Below are positions 33,066 through 41,624 of a stretch of DNA of 64,000 nt, piece by piece. Origin of the DNA: Marinimicrobium sp050113635 (GTDB taxonomy: Bacteria; Pseudomonadota; Gammaproteobacteria; Pseudomonadales; Cellvibrionaceae); contig NZ_JBNJLT010000001.1 of NCBI RefSeq assembly GCF_050113635.1, positions 1-64,000 on the forward strand, written 5' to 3'. The translations under genes and the position numbers were made by a program. How positions within the stretch are numbered: position 1 is the first letter of the stretch; each line of letters opens with the position of its first letter. The notes under the pieces are model-generated. The model saw only the letters and a list, made by a program, of their open reading frames with translations, did not search any database and had not been told where the DNA came from.

Positions 33066-33109
33066 GGGAGGGTGTTGGCCTTGTCGAACTATATTAGCGA
33101 CATCCTCCC
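33066..33109 (+). terminator. Interrupted hairpin after the laminarinase gene
   Basis: GGGAGGG (33066-33072) can pair with TCCTCCC (33103-33109), and inside it TGTCG (33082-33086) with CGACA (33098-33102). The stem is interrupted and lacks a U-tract, so this is a weak terminator candidate. Confidence 0.35.
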
Positions 33110-33241
33110 ACCCTTCGCGAAGAAACTTTGGTAGCAAAGAATGGGGGACTGGCAAGAAAGAACGCCCGGAAAAAGGGCGATCAACTGGAACCCTGCGCCA
33201 CCAGCTTTGGAAACACCTCCACGAAGGTGGAGAAGACAGAC

Positions 33242-34201
33242 CTACAACGCTGCCACCAACCTTTGAATATGGTCGTTAAGCGCTGTCTTCAGTTCGTCAG
33301 GTGATTGAATCACGAAGCTAAACGGTAATTGCGCCAACCACCAAGCGAACCAGTAATAACTGTCTGTGCTGGTGGTCATAAGCACCCCATTTTCCTTTTG
33401 TTCAAATAGACCTTCCATGTCACTGGTGCAGGTTGTTCGCGTCGTCATGTACGTCGTCAACGAGTCCATGTCAGCGTGCAACAAGACACTGACAGGGAAG
33501 CGGTATTCGGAATTGTACAAACTCTCCTGCAGGTGACGGGCTGCATCAAAATTGGCGGGGCGAACGAAGTGTTCATTTTCCCGAACGATGTCTGATAACC
33601 GGTCTAGCCGAAAGGAGCGTAACGCTTGGCGCAGGTGACAAAATCCTCCGACATACCAATAGCCATTCCGAAACACTAAACCGTATGGGTTGAATCGGCG
33701 CTGCATGGTGTCTCCCTGCGGCGGGTGGTAAGACATGTAAACCACTTGGCACGCCTGGATCGCCTGAGCCAGTTCCAGCAGTTGTTGATGACCAGATGAG
33801 TGACGCGAGGGGATCAACTGAATGCTATTTTCCATCGTTTGCACCTGGGCCGTTAACCGGGCGGGCATGACACGCTCCAGTTTTGCCTGCACGCTCGCCA
33901 ATGCTACGCCGTCTTCCAACAGGTTATGTTCGCGTACCGCCAATAGCGCCAGCGTGATCACTCGAACTTCCGCTTCCGTAAACATCAGCGGTGGAAGTTT
34001 AAAACCCGGCACTAATCGGTAACCCCCATAGCGTCCCTGCTCGGTCATCACGGGAATACCCAGGTCTTCCAGCACTGAGATGTACCGCCTGACCGTGCGT
34101 CGATCGACACCCAGCCGCTCTGCTATTTCCGTTCCTGAAAGCTGGCCCCGGGCCTGAAGCAGCTCCAGCAACGCCAGTACCCGGGTCGTCGGCCCAGTCA
34201 T
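33242..34201 (-). CDS. HTH / WYL-domain transcriptional regulator (YafY type)
   Basis: 319 residues from the ATG at 34201; the frame is open to 34345 but the extension has no family support. The N-terminal helix-turn-helix (about 1-60; GTEIAERLGVDRRTVRRYISVLEDLGIPV) is of the DeoR/HTH_11 type. The WYL domain (about 135-215; YHPPQGDTMQRRFNPYGLVFRNGYWYVGGFC) precedes a C-terminal WCX-like region. WYL proteins sense small ligands or nucleic acids and often control stress or defence genes. It is divergent from the glutathione transferase, with a symmetric nested dyad between them starting 20 bases from its start codon. Autoregulation and control of the transferase are likely. Confidence 0.9.
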   Translation of the reverse strand: MTGPTTRVLALLELLQARGQLSGTEIAERLGVDRRTVRRYISVLEDLGIPVMTEQGRYGGYRLVPGFKLPPLMFTEAEVRVITLALLAVREHNLLEDGVALASVQAKLERVMPARLTAQVQTMENSIQLIPSRHSSGHQQLLELAQAIQACQVVYMSYHPPQGDTMQRRFNPYGLVFRNGYWYVGGFCHLRQALRSFRLDRLSDIVRENEHFVRPANFDAARHLQESLYNSEYRFPVSVLLHADMDSLTTYMTTRTTCTSDMEGLFEQKENGVLMTTSTDSYYWFAWWLAQLPFSFVIQSPDELKTALNDHIQRLVAAL

Positions 34202-34220
34202 AGATTCACCCCATTTAAAA

Positions 34221-34279
34221 AAACCATGATCGCTTTTTAATAGGACGAATTCTAGCCTATTAGCCCAATAAGATGGTTT
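34221..34279. promoter_or_regulatory. Concentric nested dyad between WYL regulator and glutathione transferase
   Basis: Two inverted repeats share one centre (34250). The inner arms are TAATAGG (34238-34244) and CCTATTA (34256-34262). The outer arms are AAACCAT (34221-34227) and ATGGTTT (34273-34279). The inner and outer arms are separated by exactly 10 bases on both sides, and the 11-base core includes GAATTC. The layout suggests two dimers, or one large dimer, contacting successive helical turns. The arms are seen directly; that the WYL protein binds here is inferred. Confidence 0.6.
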
Positions 34280-34350
34280 CGGTGGCGCTGCAGCGACCTG
34301 AGTCAACCTGAATGTAACCTTTATCAGACATAAGCCAAGGAGCAAATCTT

Positions 34351-34974
34351 ATGAACACGATGACTCTGTATACCCATCCACAATCCCGAGGTCGGGTCGT
34401 TCGGTGGATGCTGGAAGAGATTGGCCAGCCTTACGATGTAAAAGTCATGACCTTCGGCGGCGACATCAAGTCACCCGATTACCTCAAAGTGAACCCCATG
34501 GGCAAGGTGCCGGCGCTGACTCACAACGGCGAGGTGATTACCGAGGTCGCCGCCATTTGCACCTACCTGGCTGAACAGTTCCCGGAAGCGAATCTGGCTC
34601 CGGCACTCGACAGTCCGACGCGCGGCAGTTACCTTCGGTGGTTGTTTTTTGTCGCAGGCCCGTTTGAGATGGCGTCCAGTGCCAAGGCCTTTCACTGGGA
34701 AATTACCGATGAAACCGCCATCGCGGTCGGGTGCGGTCATATTCAAGACACGCTGAATGTCATCGAACAAACCCTGACCAGACAACCGTATTTGTGCGGT
34801 GACCAATTCACAACGGCCGATTTGTTGATGGCGAGCTATATCGGCTGGGAAACGATGATGAAAGTGTTGGAACCGAACCCTGTATTCGCCGAATACGTCG
34901 AACGATGTGAACAGCGGGAAGCCGCTAAACGCGCTGATAATCTGGACGATGCGCTGATCGAGAGAAGTGCGTAA
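34351..34974 (+). CDS. Glutathione S-transferase family protein
   Basis: 207 residues, ATG at 34351 with a GGAG site. The N-terminal thioredoxin-like domain (1-80) has LYTHPQSRGRVVRWMLEEIGQPYDV, with Ser12 or Arg15 in the catalytic region, then the cis-proline KVPAL and the glutathione-binding EVAAICTYLAEQFP segment. The all-helical C-terminal domain (90-200) completes the fold. Such enzymes join glutathione to electrophiles or reduce peroxides. The partner regulator is the divergent WYL gene, so it is probably induced by a toxic or electrophilic ligand. The substrate is unknown. Confidence 0.93.
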   Translation: MNTMTLYTHPQSRGRVVRWMLEEIGQPYDVKVMTFGGDIKSPDYLKVNPMGKVPALTHNGEVITEVAAICTYLAEQFPEANLAPALDSPTRGSYLRWLFFVAGPFEMASSAKAFHWEITDETAIAVGCGHIQDTLNVIEQTLTRQPYLCGDQFTTADLLMASYIGWETMMKVLEPNPVFAEYVERCEQREAAKRADNLDDALIERSA

Positions 34975-35071
34975 CCGCTTTGACGCAAAAGGGCCGTGAA
35001 GTACGGACTTTGAAGTGACAACCCGGGACTTTCCTGGTTCCGGGTTCAAGGTTAAGGTTCATGCGCTCTTT

Positions 35072-36007
35072 TTATGAACTTTCTTCATCCACCAGTTCCC
35101 GGTGCACACACACCGCCATGCTCTTGGGTCGAACCGGTAGCCCCCTACCTTCTCGGTGTGCGCGAGTGAACGAAGCCCCGAACAAAAGGATCATTGACGA
35201 ATAGTTTACCCACAGCAGGAGCAGCGCCAAAGAGCCGGCGGCACCATAGGCGGAGGCCGTGGCGGTATAAGCCAGGTAAATAGCGATCAGAGAGCGACCC
35301 ACCGTGAACAGAACGGCGGTGATGAACGCGCCGAGCATAACGTCTCGCCAGGTCAGCAGTACATCCGGCAGGATTTTGAACATGGCCGCAAACAATACAG
35401 TGACCACAAACAACGACAGAAACAGCTCGACGCCCACCATGGACCATCCCGGCACCGGCAACCATTCATCCGCGAACGCCATCACGGCTCGCAAGGCCAC
35501 TGACAATAACAATGACACGAGCATAATGAAGCCGATGGCCAGAATGATGGTCAGTGATAACAATCGGCTTTTAATAAAAATCCACGCACTGTTTTTAGTC
35601 GGTCGGGGAACCACGCCCCAGATTTCGTTCAGCGAGCGCTGCATCTGCGCAAAAACGGTGGTGGCACCCACGATGGTTGCGCCGATCCCAATCAGCGCTG
35701 GCCAGATGCCGCTCTGATCGATCTGGGAATTCAACACGGCCGTCTGGACCACGCCCGCGGCTTCCGGACCAATCGTGCCTTCAAGCTGTTCGAAGAGCTG
35801 CCCCTGCACGGCTCTTTCCCCGATAAACAGTCCGACTAACGTAACGACCACCACCAGAATCGGAGCAATGGAGAAGACGGTGAAGAACGCCAGCGCCGCG
35901 GCGTAAATGAAGGCCTGGCTGCCCAGCCAGTTCTTACTCGCAGCCACCAGAATGCTGAGCCAATACTTCACCGGGGCGGGAAGCTTCTCGTCAATGTTGA
36001 AAATCAT
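35072..36007 (-). CDS. YihY/BrkB family inner-membrane protein
   Basis: 311 residues from the ATG at 36007, with an AGGTG ribosome site 10 bases upstream. About six hydrophobic helices and the family motif AAALAFFTVFSIAPIL, then TTVFAQMQRSLNEIWGV, identify the YihY/BrkB (UPF0761) family, now thought of as membrane transporters or lipid-related proteins. The older labels 'ribonuclease BN' and 'virulence factor' should not be taken at face value. It is a stand-alone gene facing the glutathione transferase; nothing nearby tells its role. Confidence 0.92.
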   Translation of the reverse strand: MIFNIDEKLPAPVKYWLSILVAASKNWLGSQAFIYAAALAFFTVFSIAPILVVVVTLVGLFIGERAVQGQLFEQLEGTIGPEAAGVVQTAVLNSQIDQSGIWPALIGIGATIVGATTVFAQMQRSLNEIWGVVPRPTKNSAWIFIKSRLLSLTIILAIGFIMLVSLLLSVALRAVMAFADEWLPVPGWSMVGVELFLSLFVVTVLFAAMFKILPDVLLTWRDVMLGAFITAVLFTVGRSLIAIYLAYTATASAYGAAGSLALLLLWVNYSSMILLFGASFTRAHREGRGLPVRPKSMAVCVHRELVDEESS

Positions 36008-36048
36008 GGGGTACAAACACCTCGGCCTTGAAGCAAATATTAATCATA

Positions 36049-36483
36049 CTACCCAGTATAGGCATTATCCGGACGCTGAAACCCCACCGCCAGAATATCC
36101 AGAGTAATCTCGCCAAAGCGTTCCAGCATCAGTGCTTCAGCCTCATTCATAACGTCTTTCAGCGCCGCGTTGACGGCGTGCTCAATCGGGCACTGAGTGT
36201 GTTCATCGGTCAAGCCAATCGTAAAGACTGAATTCTCGCCCAGCGCCGTGTGAACGTCCAGCAACGTGATCTCATTCAAGGGCTTGGACAACGACCAGCC
36301 GCCGCTGTGCCCTTTTACCGAAGTTACATACCCACGATCTCGCATTAATCCCATGGTACGACGAACCACCACGGGATTGGTGTTGATCATGCTGGCCATA
36401 GTGTCTGAGGTCACGGGCGCATCGGATGCGTCCAGGTGCACCAGAACATGGAGGACACGGGATAAACGGCTGTCTTTTCGCAT
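36049..36483 (-). CDS. Rrf2 family transcriptional regulator, single-cysteine YwnA type
   Basis: 144 residues. The winged helix (about 5-75: SRVLHVLVHLDASDAPVTSDTMA, NTNPVVVRRTMGLMRDRGYV, GHSGGWSLSK) is typical of Rrf2. Only one Cys (Cys98, in HTQCPIEHAVN) is present instead of the three that bind an Fe-S cluster in IscR/NsrR, so it is more like the thiol-based YwnA group. It is divergent from a thiol-type flavoprotein and a YwnB-like reductase, which are its likely targets. In Bacillus subtilis ywnA and ywnB are likewise neighbours. Confidence 0.9.
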   Translation of the reverse strand: MRKDSRLSRVLHVLVHLDASDAPVTSDTMASMINTNPVVVRRTMGLMRDRGYVTSVKGHSGGWSLSKPLNEITLLDVHTALGENSVFTIGLTDEHTQCPIEHAVNAALKDVMNEAEALMLERFGEITLDILAVGFQRPDNAYTG

Positions 36484-36591
36484 AAATCACCCGTTGAAGC
36501 GAGCCCCTATCAAAAGAGCCCCATAAGACGAACGTGCATACTATCATGAAACTTTTTTTGTTACATGTATTGCCTGATAACGTCTTTAAGT

Positions 36592-36608
36592 GTAACCTTT
36601 TAAGTTAC
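36592..36608. promoter_or_regulatory. Candidate Rrf2 operator
   Basis: GTAAC (36592-36596) and GTTAC (36604-36608) form an inverted repeat with a seven-base AT-rich spacer, in the divergent gap between the Rrf2 gene and the flavoprotein. The position suits autoregulation and target control. The short arms make this only a candidate. Confidence 0.4.
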
Positions 36609-36649
36609 GTTACTGACGACATGCCCATATCCCACACATATCTATCCAT

Positions 36650-36671
36650 GATAGCAGCGAGATAGCAGCGA
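36650..36671 (+). repeat. 11-bp tandem duplication next to a ribosome site
   Basis: GATAGCAGCGA occurs twice head to tail (36650-36660, 36661-36671), directly before GGTACCT and the ATG at 36679. The second copy supplies part of the likely AGG ribosome site. It may be a recent slippage product changing the leader length. Confidence 0.85.
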
Positions 36672-36678
36672 GGTACCT

Positions 36679-37578
36679 ATGAATACTGAAGTCGTGATTA
36701 TCGGAGGCAGCTTCGCGGGGCTTGCCGCCGCGATGCCGCTGGTCCGGGCGCAGCGCCAAGTACGGGTGATTGACGCCAACACCCCCCGTAACCGTTTTGC
36801 CGACGCTTCCCATGGCATCTTTTGTCTGGATGGCAAAACTCCCGGTGACATTCGTGCCACAGCACTGACTCAGCTACAGGCCTACCCCACGTTTGATCTG
36901 ATTGAGGGAACGGCGACCAATATCGAGCAAACCCGCCACGGTTTTGCCGTGATCACCGGTCACGGAGTTTCGGTGAACGCACAACGTATCATTCTTGCCA
37001 CGGGTATTACCGATACCCTACCCGATATTCCTGGCATTAAAGAGCACTGGGGTAAAAGCGTGATTCACTGCCCCTATTGCCACGGTTACGAACTTAAAGA
37101 TCGCCACCTGGGGGTTTTGGCTACCAGCGAAATGTCTTTTCACCAAGCGGCCATGATTCCAGACTGGGGAGCCACCACGTTGTTTACCCAGGGGCTGTTT
37201 GAGCCAAACGATGACACCTTGAAGCATCTTCAGTCCCGCGGCGTAAGCCTTGAGCGCACCCCTATCGTGGAAGTGTCAGGCAATGGTGTCGATATCCACG
37301 AGGTGACACTGGCCGACAACCGCAGACTTCCCGTCGAAGGCCTTTACGTCGGACCCAAAATCACGCTCACGTCACCCTTAATCGACCAGCTGGGCCTGAC
37401 GCTGGAGGAAACGCCCATGGGTTCGATTGTTCAAGTGGACGCATTAAAAGAGAGTTCGTTAAAAGGCGTATTTGTCGCAGGCGACTTATCCAACGCTATG
37501 CAAAACGGCACCTTTGCCATTGCCTCAGGCACCATGGCGGGCGTTGCCGCTCATCGGTCTCTTATCTTTGAATCGTAA
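36679..37578 (+). CDS. FAD flavoprotein with CPYC, dithiol-oxidase-like (thioredoxin-reductase fold)
   Basis: 299 residues. The FAD-binding motif IIGGSFAGLAAAM (7-19) and late VFVAGDLSNAMQNG mark the thioredoxin-reductase fold. A redox pair Cys131/Cys134 sits in HCPYCHGYELKDRHLGVLA. Where true thioredoxin reductases have a GGGDSA NADPH-binding motif there is ATSEMSFHQAA, so NADPH use is doubtful. The HCPYCHGYE form is shared with GliT/HlmI/DepH-type oxidases that form disulfides with oxygen. It lies behind a single-Cys Rrf2 regulator and 84 bases before a YwnB-like gene. A role in thiol oxidation or electrophile response is inferred; the substrate is unknown. Confidence 0.85.
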   Translation: MNTEVVIIGGSFAGLAAAMPLVRAQRQVRVIDANTPRNRFADASHGIFCLDGKTPGDIRATALTQLQAYPTFDLIEGTATNIEQTRHGFAVITGHGVSVNAQRIILATGITDTLPDIPGIKEHWGKSVIHCPYCHGYELKDRHLGVLATSEMSFHQAAMIPDWGATTLFTQGLFEPNDDTLKHLQSRGVSLERTPIVEVSGNGVDIHEVTLADNRRLPVEGLYVGPKITLTSPLIDQLGLTLEETPMGSIVQVDALKESSLKGVFVAGDLSNAMQNGTFAIASGTMAGVAAHRSLIFES

Positions 37579-37662
37579 ATCCGGTTGGCGGCCAGGGTTT
37601 AAATTCTGACATTCGAGCGCATCTTATTATCGGGTGATTGAATATTCGGAGCAGGAGGTTTT

Positions 37663-38304
37663 ATGACGACATTGATTATTGGCGCTCACGGCCAAATCGG
37701 CCAACAGTTGATTAAGGTGCTCGCTGAATCCGGCGACACGCCGAGAGCCATGGTGCGGACGGATGCTCAGGCACAAACGGTGAAGGCGTTAGGCGCCGAG
37801 CCGGTCATTGCAGATTTGGAGGACGATTTTCGGCAGGCGTTTTCCGGTTGCGACAAGGTGGTCTTTACGGCGGGCTCGGGTGCGAAAACCGGGCCGGATA
37901 AAACCATTTTGGTGGACCTTTGGGGCGCGATCAAAGCGGTGGATGTCGCTCGCGAAATGGGTACTCGACATTTTGTCATGGTGAGTTCGCGCGGGGCGGA
38001 AGATCCGGAAAAAGGCCCTGCCAAGATCAAGCATTACACCGTCTGCAAAAAACTGGCGGACGATCATCTGCTGGCCAGCGGTGTGCCCTACACCATTTTT
38101 CGCCCAGGTCGTCTCACCGATGATGAGGCCACGGGCAACGTGTCCACCGCGTGGGCGGAGAACCCGGAGGAGCAGTGGATTTCACGCGCGGATGTGGCGC
38201 TGGCGATAGCACACAGCCTCAAACATCCGGAAGTGACCGGCGGGCAGGTTTATCCGCTGTTTCACGGCGCATCGACGCTGGATGAGGCGCTGAATCGACG
38301 TTGA
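37663..38304 (+). CDS. NAD(P)-binding reductase, YwnB / NmrA-like atypical SDR
   Basis: 213 residues. The Rossmann motif LIIGAHGQIGQQL (4-16) at the N-terminus, an ADLEDDFRQAFSGCDKVVFTAGSG segment, and VSSRGAED with KHYTVCKKLADDHLLASG (a YxxxK-like Tyr/Lys region) match atypical short-chain reductases such as YwnB. They bind NAD(P)H and may reduce quinones or sense redox state. It has a good ribosome site (GGAGG at 37653-37657) and follows the flavoprotein, probably in one transcript. The last 43 bases overlap the convergent MFS gene. Confidence 0.87.
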   Translation: MTTLIIGAHGQIGQQLIKVLAESGDTPRAMVRTDAQAQTVKALGAEPVIADLEDDFRQAFSGCDKVVFTAGSGAKTGPDKTILVDLWGAIKAVDVAREMGTRHFVMVSSRGAEDPEKGPAKIKHYTVCKKLADDHLLASGVPYTIFRPGRLTDDEATGNVSTAWAENPEEQWISRADVALAIAHSLKHPEVTGGQVYPLFHGASTLDEALNRR

Positions 38305-39467
38305 AGCACCGGCCACCAGGCCAGAGTGAGTGCGATCAGCGCACAGGCGGTTTGCGTCAGCACGATGGTGACCAGGGTTTCCGGCAACAGCGTCGAGGCT
38401 GTGGAAACCAGCCCGGCGATCCCGAACTGGGAGGCGCCCATCAAGGCAGCAGCGGTGCCGCCGTTGCTGCCAAAGTGTTCCATGTAACACGCCTGGCAAT
38501 TCGGAGAGGTCGCACCCACTGCACCCACGGTCAGCATCAGCGCGGGCGCGAACAGCACCAGTTTGGGAATGACGACGGCCACCAGCAGCATCAAGGCCAC
38601 CGCCGTCGCTTGTAATGTCACCCCGGCCCGCAACAGATTCGCCGGACTTTTACGGCCCAGTAGCCAGCGGTTTAACAGCATCACACTCCACATCAGCAGA
38701 ATGTTCGCGCCAAACAACGCGGAAAATACACCGGTGGATACATCAAAATACTGTTGATAGATAAACGACGCGTGAGTGACGAACAGCATCATCACGGAAA
38801 ACACCGAGGCCTGCAAAAACACATAACGCAACGCCGACGGCGTAGCCAGCACGGCCCGGTAGCGCCGCACAATGGATTCCCGATGGGGGTCTCCCTGCCC
38901 GGTCGTTAACAGGGGCCGACCGGCAAAAATGACGGCTTTGGCTGCTACCGCCGCCAACACGCCGTAGATCGCAATAAAGTAGAAGACCGCTTGCCAGCCG
39001 CCCCACGCCAGTAACAGGCTGCCGATACTAGGCGCCACAGCGGGTGCCGCGACGGTAATCAAGCCGATCAAACTGAACAGACGCGCCGCTTCAACGCCAC
39101 GCACCCGATCGCGCACCAGCGCCGGTACACACACAATCACCCAGCCACCGCCAAAGGCCTGCACAAAGCGCCAGGCCAACAACCACGGCAGCGTATCAGC
39201 CTGACTGATGGCCAGGCTGCTGATCACAAACAGGGCCAGCCCGCTCATCATCACCCATTGCCTGCCCCACCGATCAGCCAATGGGCCGCCGACCAGCTGC
39301 CCCATGGACAGCGCAATCATGTAGATGGAAACGCTCCGCGATACCTCATGCACACTGACACCCAATGACAGCGCAATATCGGGAAAGGCGGGCAAATAGG
39401 CGTCCAGAGCAAATGGCGCAATCGCGACGCAACAGGCCAGCGCGAGGGCGAGACGAAAATGTGACAT
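38262..39467 (-). CDS. Bcr/CflA-type multidrug efflux MFS transporter
   Basis: 401 residues from the ATG at 39467 (MSHFRLALALACC). Twelve hydrophobic helices, the DAYLPAFPDIA motif in helix 1 and the loop motif GGPLADRWGRQWVM (about 60-73) are the Bcr/CflA hallmarks. Members are drug/H+ antiporters exporting bicyclomycin, chloramphenicol or cysteine-like compounds; the substrate here is unknown. It may serve the same stress response as the Rrf2-linked enzymes. Its 3' end overlaps the YwnB-like gene on the other strand by 43 bases. Confidence 0.9.
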   Translation of the reverse strand: MSHFRLALALACCVAIAPFALDAYLPAFPDIALSLGVSVHEVSRSVSIYMIALSMGQLVGGPLADRWGRQWVMMSGLALFVISSLAISQADTLPWLLAWRFVQAFGGGWVIVCVPALVRDRVRGVEAARLFSLIGLITVAAPAVAPSIGSLLLAWGGWQAVFYFIAIYGVLAAVAAKAVIFAGRPLLTTGQGDPHRESIVRRYRAVLATPSALRYVFLQASVFSVMMLFVTHASFIYQQYFDVSTGVFSALFGANILLMWSVMLLNRWLLGRKSPANLLRAGVTLQATAVALMLLVAVVIPKLVLFAPALMLTVGAVGATSPNCQACYMEHFGSNGGTAAALMGASQFGIAGLVSTASTLLPETLVTIVLTQTACALIALTLAWWPVLQRRFSASSSVDAP

Positions 39468-39568
39468 TAAAGAATTCCGGTGGTTCGTCGTCCAGCGGTT
39501 GAGCCCCCGGTAAAATCCGGGCAAAATCCGCGCTCAGAGTTTTCTCCTTCCAGCGACCCGAGCAGATT

Positions 39569-40504
39569 ATGGCCATCAACTGGTTCCCCGGACACATGCA
39601 CAAGGCCCGCAAGGAGATTGCGGATATTATGGCACAAGTGGACGTGGTCATTGAGGTGCTCGATGCCCGCATTCCCTTTTCCAGCGAAAACCCGCTGATT
39701 CCGTCACTGCGTGGCGACAAACCCTGCCTCAAACTGCTCAACAAAGCCGACCTGGCCGACCCGGCCATGACTCAACGCTGGATTGCACATTTGGAGCGGG
39801 AACAGGGGGTGACGGCTATTCCCGTCAGCCAGAGCCAGCCGGAGGGGATTCGTGCCCTGCTCGACCGTATTCAGGCTCTGGTGTCTGATCGCAATGTGAG
39901 CGCCCGCCATGTTCAGGCGCTGATCATGGGCATTCCGAATGTGGGCAAATCCACATTGATCAATATTCTCGCTGGTCGCCGTATTGCGAGAACCGGCAAC
40001 GAAGCGGGCGTGACCAAATCCCAGCAGCGTATCAAACTCGATAACCGCATTGTGCTGACCGACACGCCCGGTTTCCTATGGCCTAAATTGACGCCGCCGA
40101 GCTGTGGTTTCCGGCTGGCCGCTACTGGAGCCATCAAGGAAAAGGTGTTCGATTACCCGGAGGTGGCGTTGTTCACCGTGCATTACCTGGCCACGCACTA
40201 CCCCGAGGCGCTCAAGGGGCGTTACGGATTGGTTGATTTGCCGGAGGACGATCTCGGACAACTTGAAGCCGTGGGCCGTGCGCGCGGCGCGATGCGCCGG
40301 GGCGGCCAAGTGGATCTGGAAAAAGTCTCGGCACTGTTGATCACGGAACTGCGCGGTGGTCAACTCGGGACGATTACCCTGGAGACGCCGGAAATGACCG
40401 AGCGGGAAACCCTGGAGGCGAAAGCCGAGGAAGAAAAACGCAAGGCGGAAAAAGAAGAGCGGACCCGTTTGCGTCGTCAACGCGCCCGCAAGAATCGCCG
40501 GTGA
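39569..40504 (+). CDS. ylqF: Ribosome biogenesis GTPase YlqF/RbgA family
   Basis: 311 residues. It is a circularly permuted GTPase: the G4 motif NKAD (58-61) precedes the P-loop GIPNVGKST (121-129) and the DTPG switch (165-168). The N-terminal INWFPGHMHKARKEI is the YlqF hallmark. The family helps late assembly of the large ribosomal subunit in the cytoplasm. An unusual Lys/Arg/Glu-rich tail (about 275-311) may bind RNA. Its last 28 bases overlap the convergent permease gene. Confidence 0.93.
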   Translation: MAINWFPGHMHKARKEIADIMAQVDVVIEVLDARIPFSSENPLIPSLRGDKPCLKLLNKADLADPAMTQRWIAHLEREQGVTAIPVSQSQPEGIRALLDRIQALVSDRNVSARHVQALIMGIPNVGKSTLINILAGRRIARTGNEAGVTKSQQRIKLDNRIVLTDTPGFLWPKLTPPSCGFRLAATGAIKEKVFDYPEVALFTVHYLATHYPEALKGRYGLVDLPEDDLGQLEAVGRARGAMRRGGQVDLEKVSALLITELRGGQLGTITLETPEMTERETLEAKAEEEKRKAEKEERTRLRRQRARKNRR

Positions 40505-41595
40505 CGCTTGGGGCTGCTGTTATCCAGCAGCCGCGAGATAGGCATTAACTGCGGTACGTTTTCACACACGATCTTGAAACTCGCCAACAGGGGAACGGCC
40601 ATTAGCGCACCGGCCACCCCCCACAGCCAGCCCCACACTACGACCGACAAAAACACCGCCGTCGGCGTCACGGCCAGTCGCCGCCCGATGACCAGGGGCG
40701 TAATCATGTGGCCCTCGGCAATCGATAACATGGCATACACACCCGGCACCAGCAGCGCCTGAGCCATGTTCGGAAAGGTGGCAATCCCCACTAACGTCAG
40801 CAGCCCCACCATGACGACGGCACCCACATAAGGTGCAAAATTAAAGCAGGTCGCCATCAGCCCCCATAACAGTGCATTGGGTACGCCCAATAGACGCATC
40901 GCCAGCGCTACACATAAGCCGAGGCCGATATTAATGACGGTAATGGTGGCGAGGTAGCGGGAAATATCCTGGCGAATGCGATAGGCAATGCGCACGATGC
41001 GCCGCCGTGAACCCAAATTCGCTCCCAGTTGCGTCGACTTACGCAAGAAGCGATCGCCCGAGGCCAGGAAAAAATACGTGAGAAACACCACAATTGTGGT
41101 GCCCGCCAATAACACCGGTAAGTTAGCCAGCAGGAACGTACCCAGCGTGCTTTCGCGTTCGACCTTTACCTCTACGGGCGTCATACGATCATTGTCACCA
41201 ATAACGTACAACTGGCGGACCTCTTCGGTCACGGCTTGCAGGCTGGATAGCGGTCCGCTGAAATCGGCCATTTTTTCCCGGAAGTCACGCAGTATGCGCG
41301 GGATTTCCTGAAGCCACTGCTCCACGGGCCCGATCATGAGCAAAAACAGCAGCACCATGCCGTAGACAACCAGCCCCATCAGCACCAGCGCGGAAAGCGT
41401 GGGCGGGATGTGATACCGCTGCGCATAACGCACCGCCGGGGACAGCAGAGCGCCCAACAGCCAGGCCAGTGCGATGGGAATCAAAATCGCCGAGGCAGCC
41501 TTGAGCGCAACGACCAGCACCACGAAGGCTAGCACGAACACGGCCAGGAACTGGAAGTGCTTCAGCCCGAAGCGAGAAGAAAAAGGTTTGAACAT
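40477..41595 (-). CDS. AI-2E / PerM family permease
   Basis: 372 residues from the ATG at 41595 (a TTG two codons upstream is possible). About eight hydrophobic helices, a central amphipathic cytoplasmic or periplasmic stretch (about 100-160), and the late VAGALMAVPLLASFKIV motif place it in the AI-2E/PerM family (UPF0118). Members export small molecules or Na+(Li+)/H+; only a few transport autoinducer-2. The substrate is unknown. It runs in the same direction as the three-gene yqjDEK-like set upstream and may be read through from it. Confidence 0.9.
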   Translation of the reverse strand: MFKPFSSRFGLKHFQFLAVFVLAFVVLVVALKAASAILIPIALAWLLGALLSPAVRYAQRYHIPPTLSALVLMGLVVYGMVLLFLLMIGPVEQWLQEIPRILRDFREKMADFSGPLSSLQAVTEEVRQLYVIGDNDRMTPVEVKVERESTLGTFLLANLPVLLAGTTIVVFLTYFFLASGDRFLRKSTQLGANLGSRRRIVRIAYRIRQDISRYLATITVINIGLGLCVALAMRLLGVPNALLWGLMATCFNFAPYVGAVVMVGLLTLVGIATFPNMAQALLVPGVYAMLSIAEGHMITPLVIGRRLAVTPTAVFLSVVVWGWLWGVAGALMAVPLLASFKIVCENVPQLMPISRLLDNSSPKRHRRFLRAR

Positions 41596-41624
41596 TTCCA
41601 AGGTAGCGCAGCGCTCGCGTCAGG

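Noticed and set aside
35072..36007. 'Ribonuclease BN' or virulence factor call for the BrkB/YihY protein
   Set aside because: The family is a multi-helix membrane protein, and the RNase label stems from an old misannotation.
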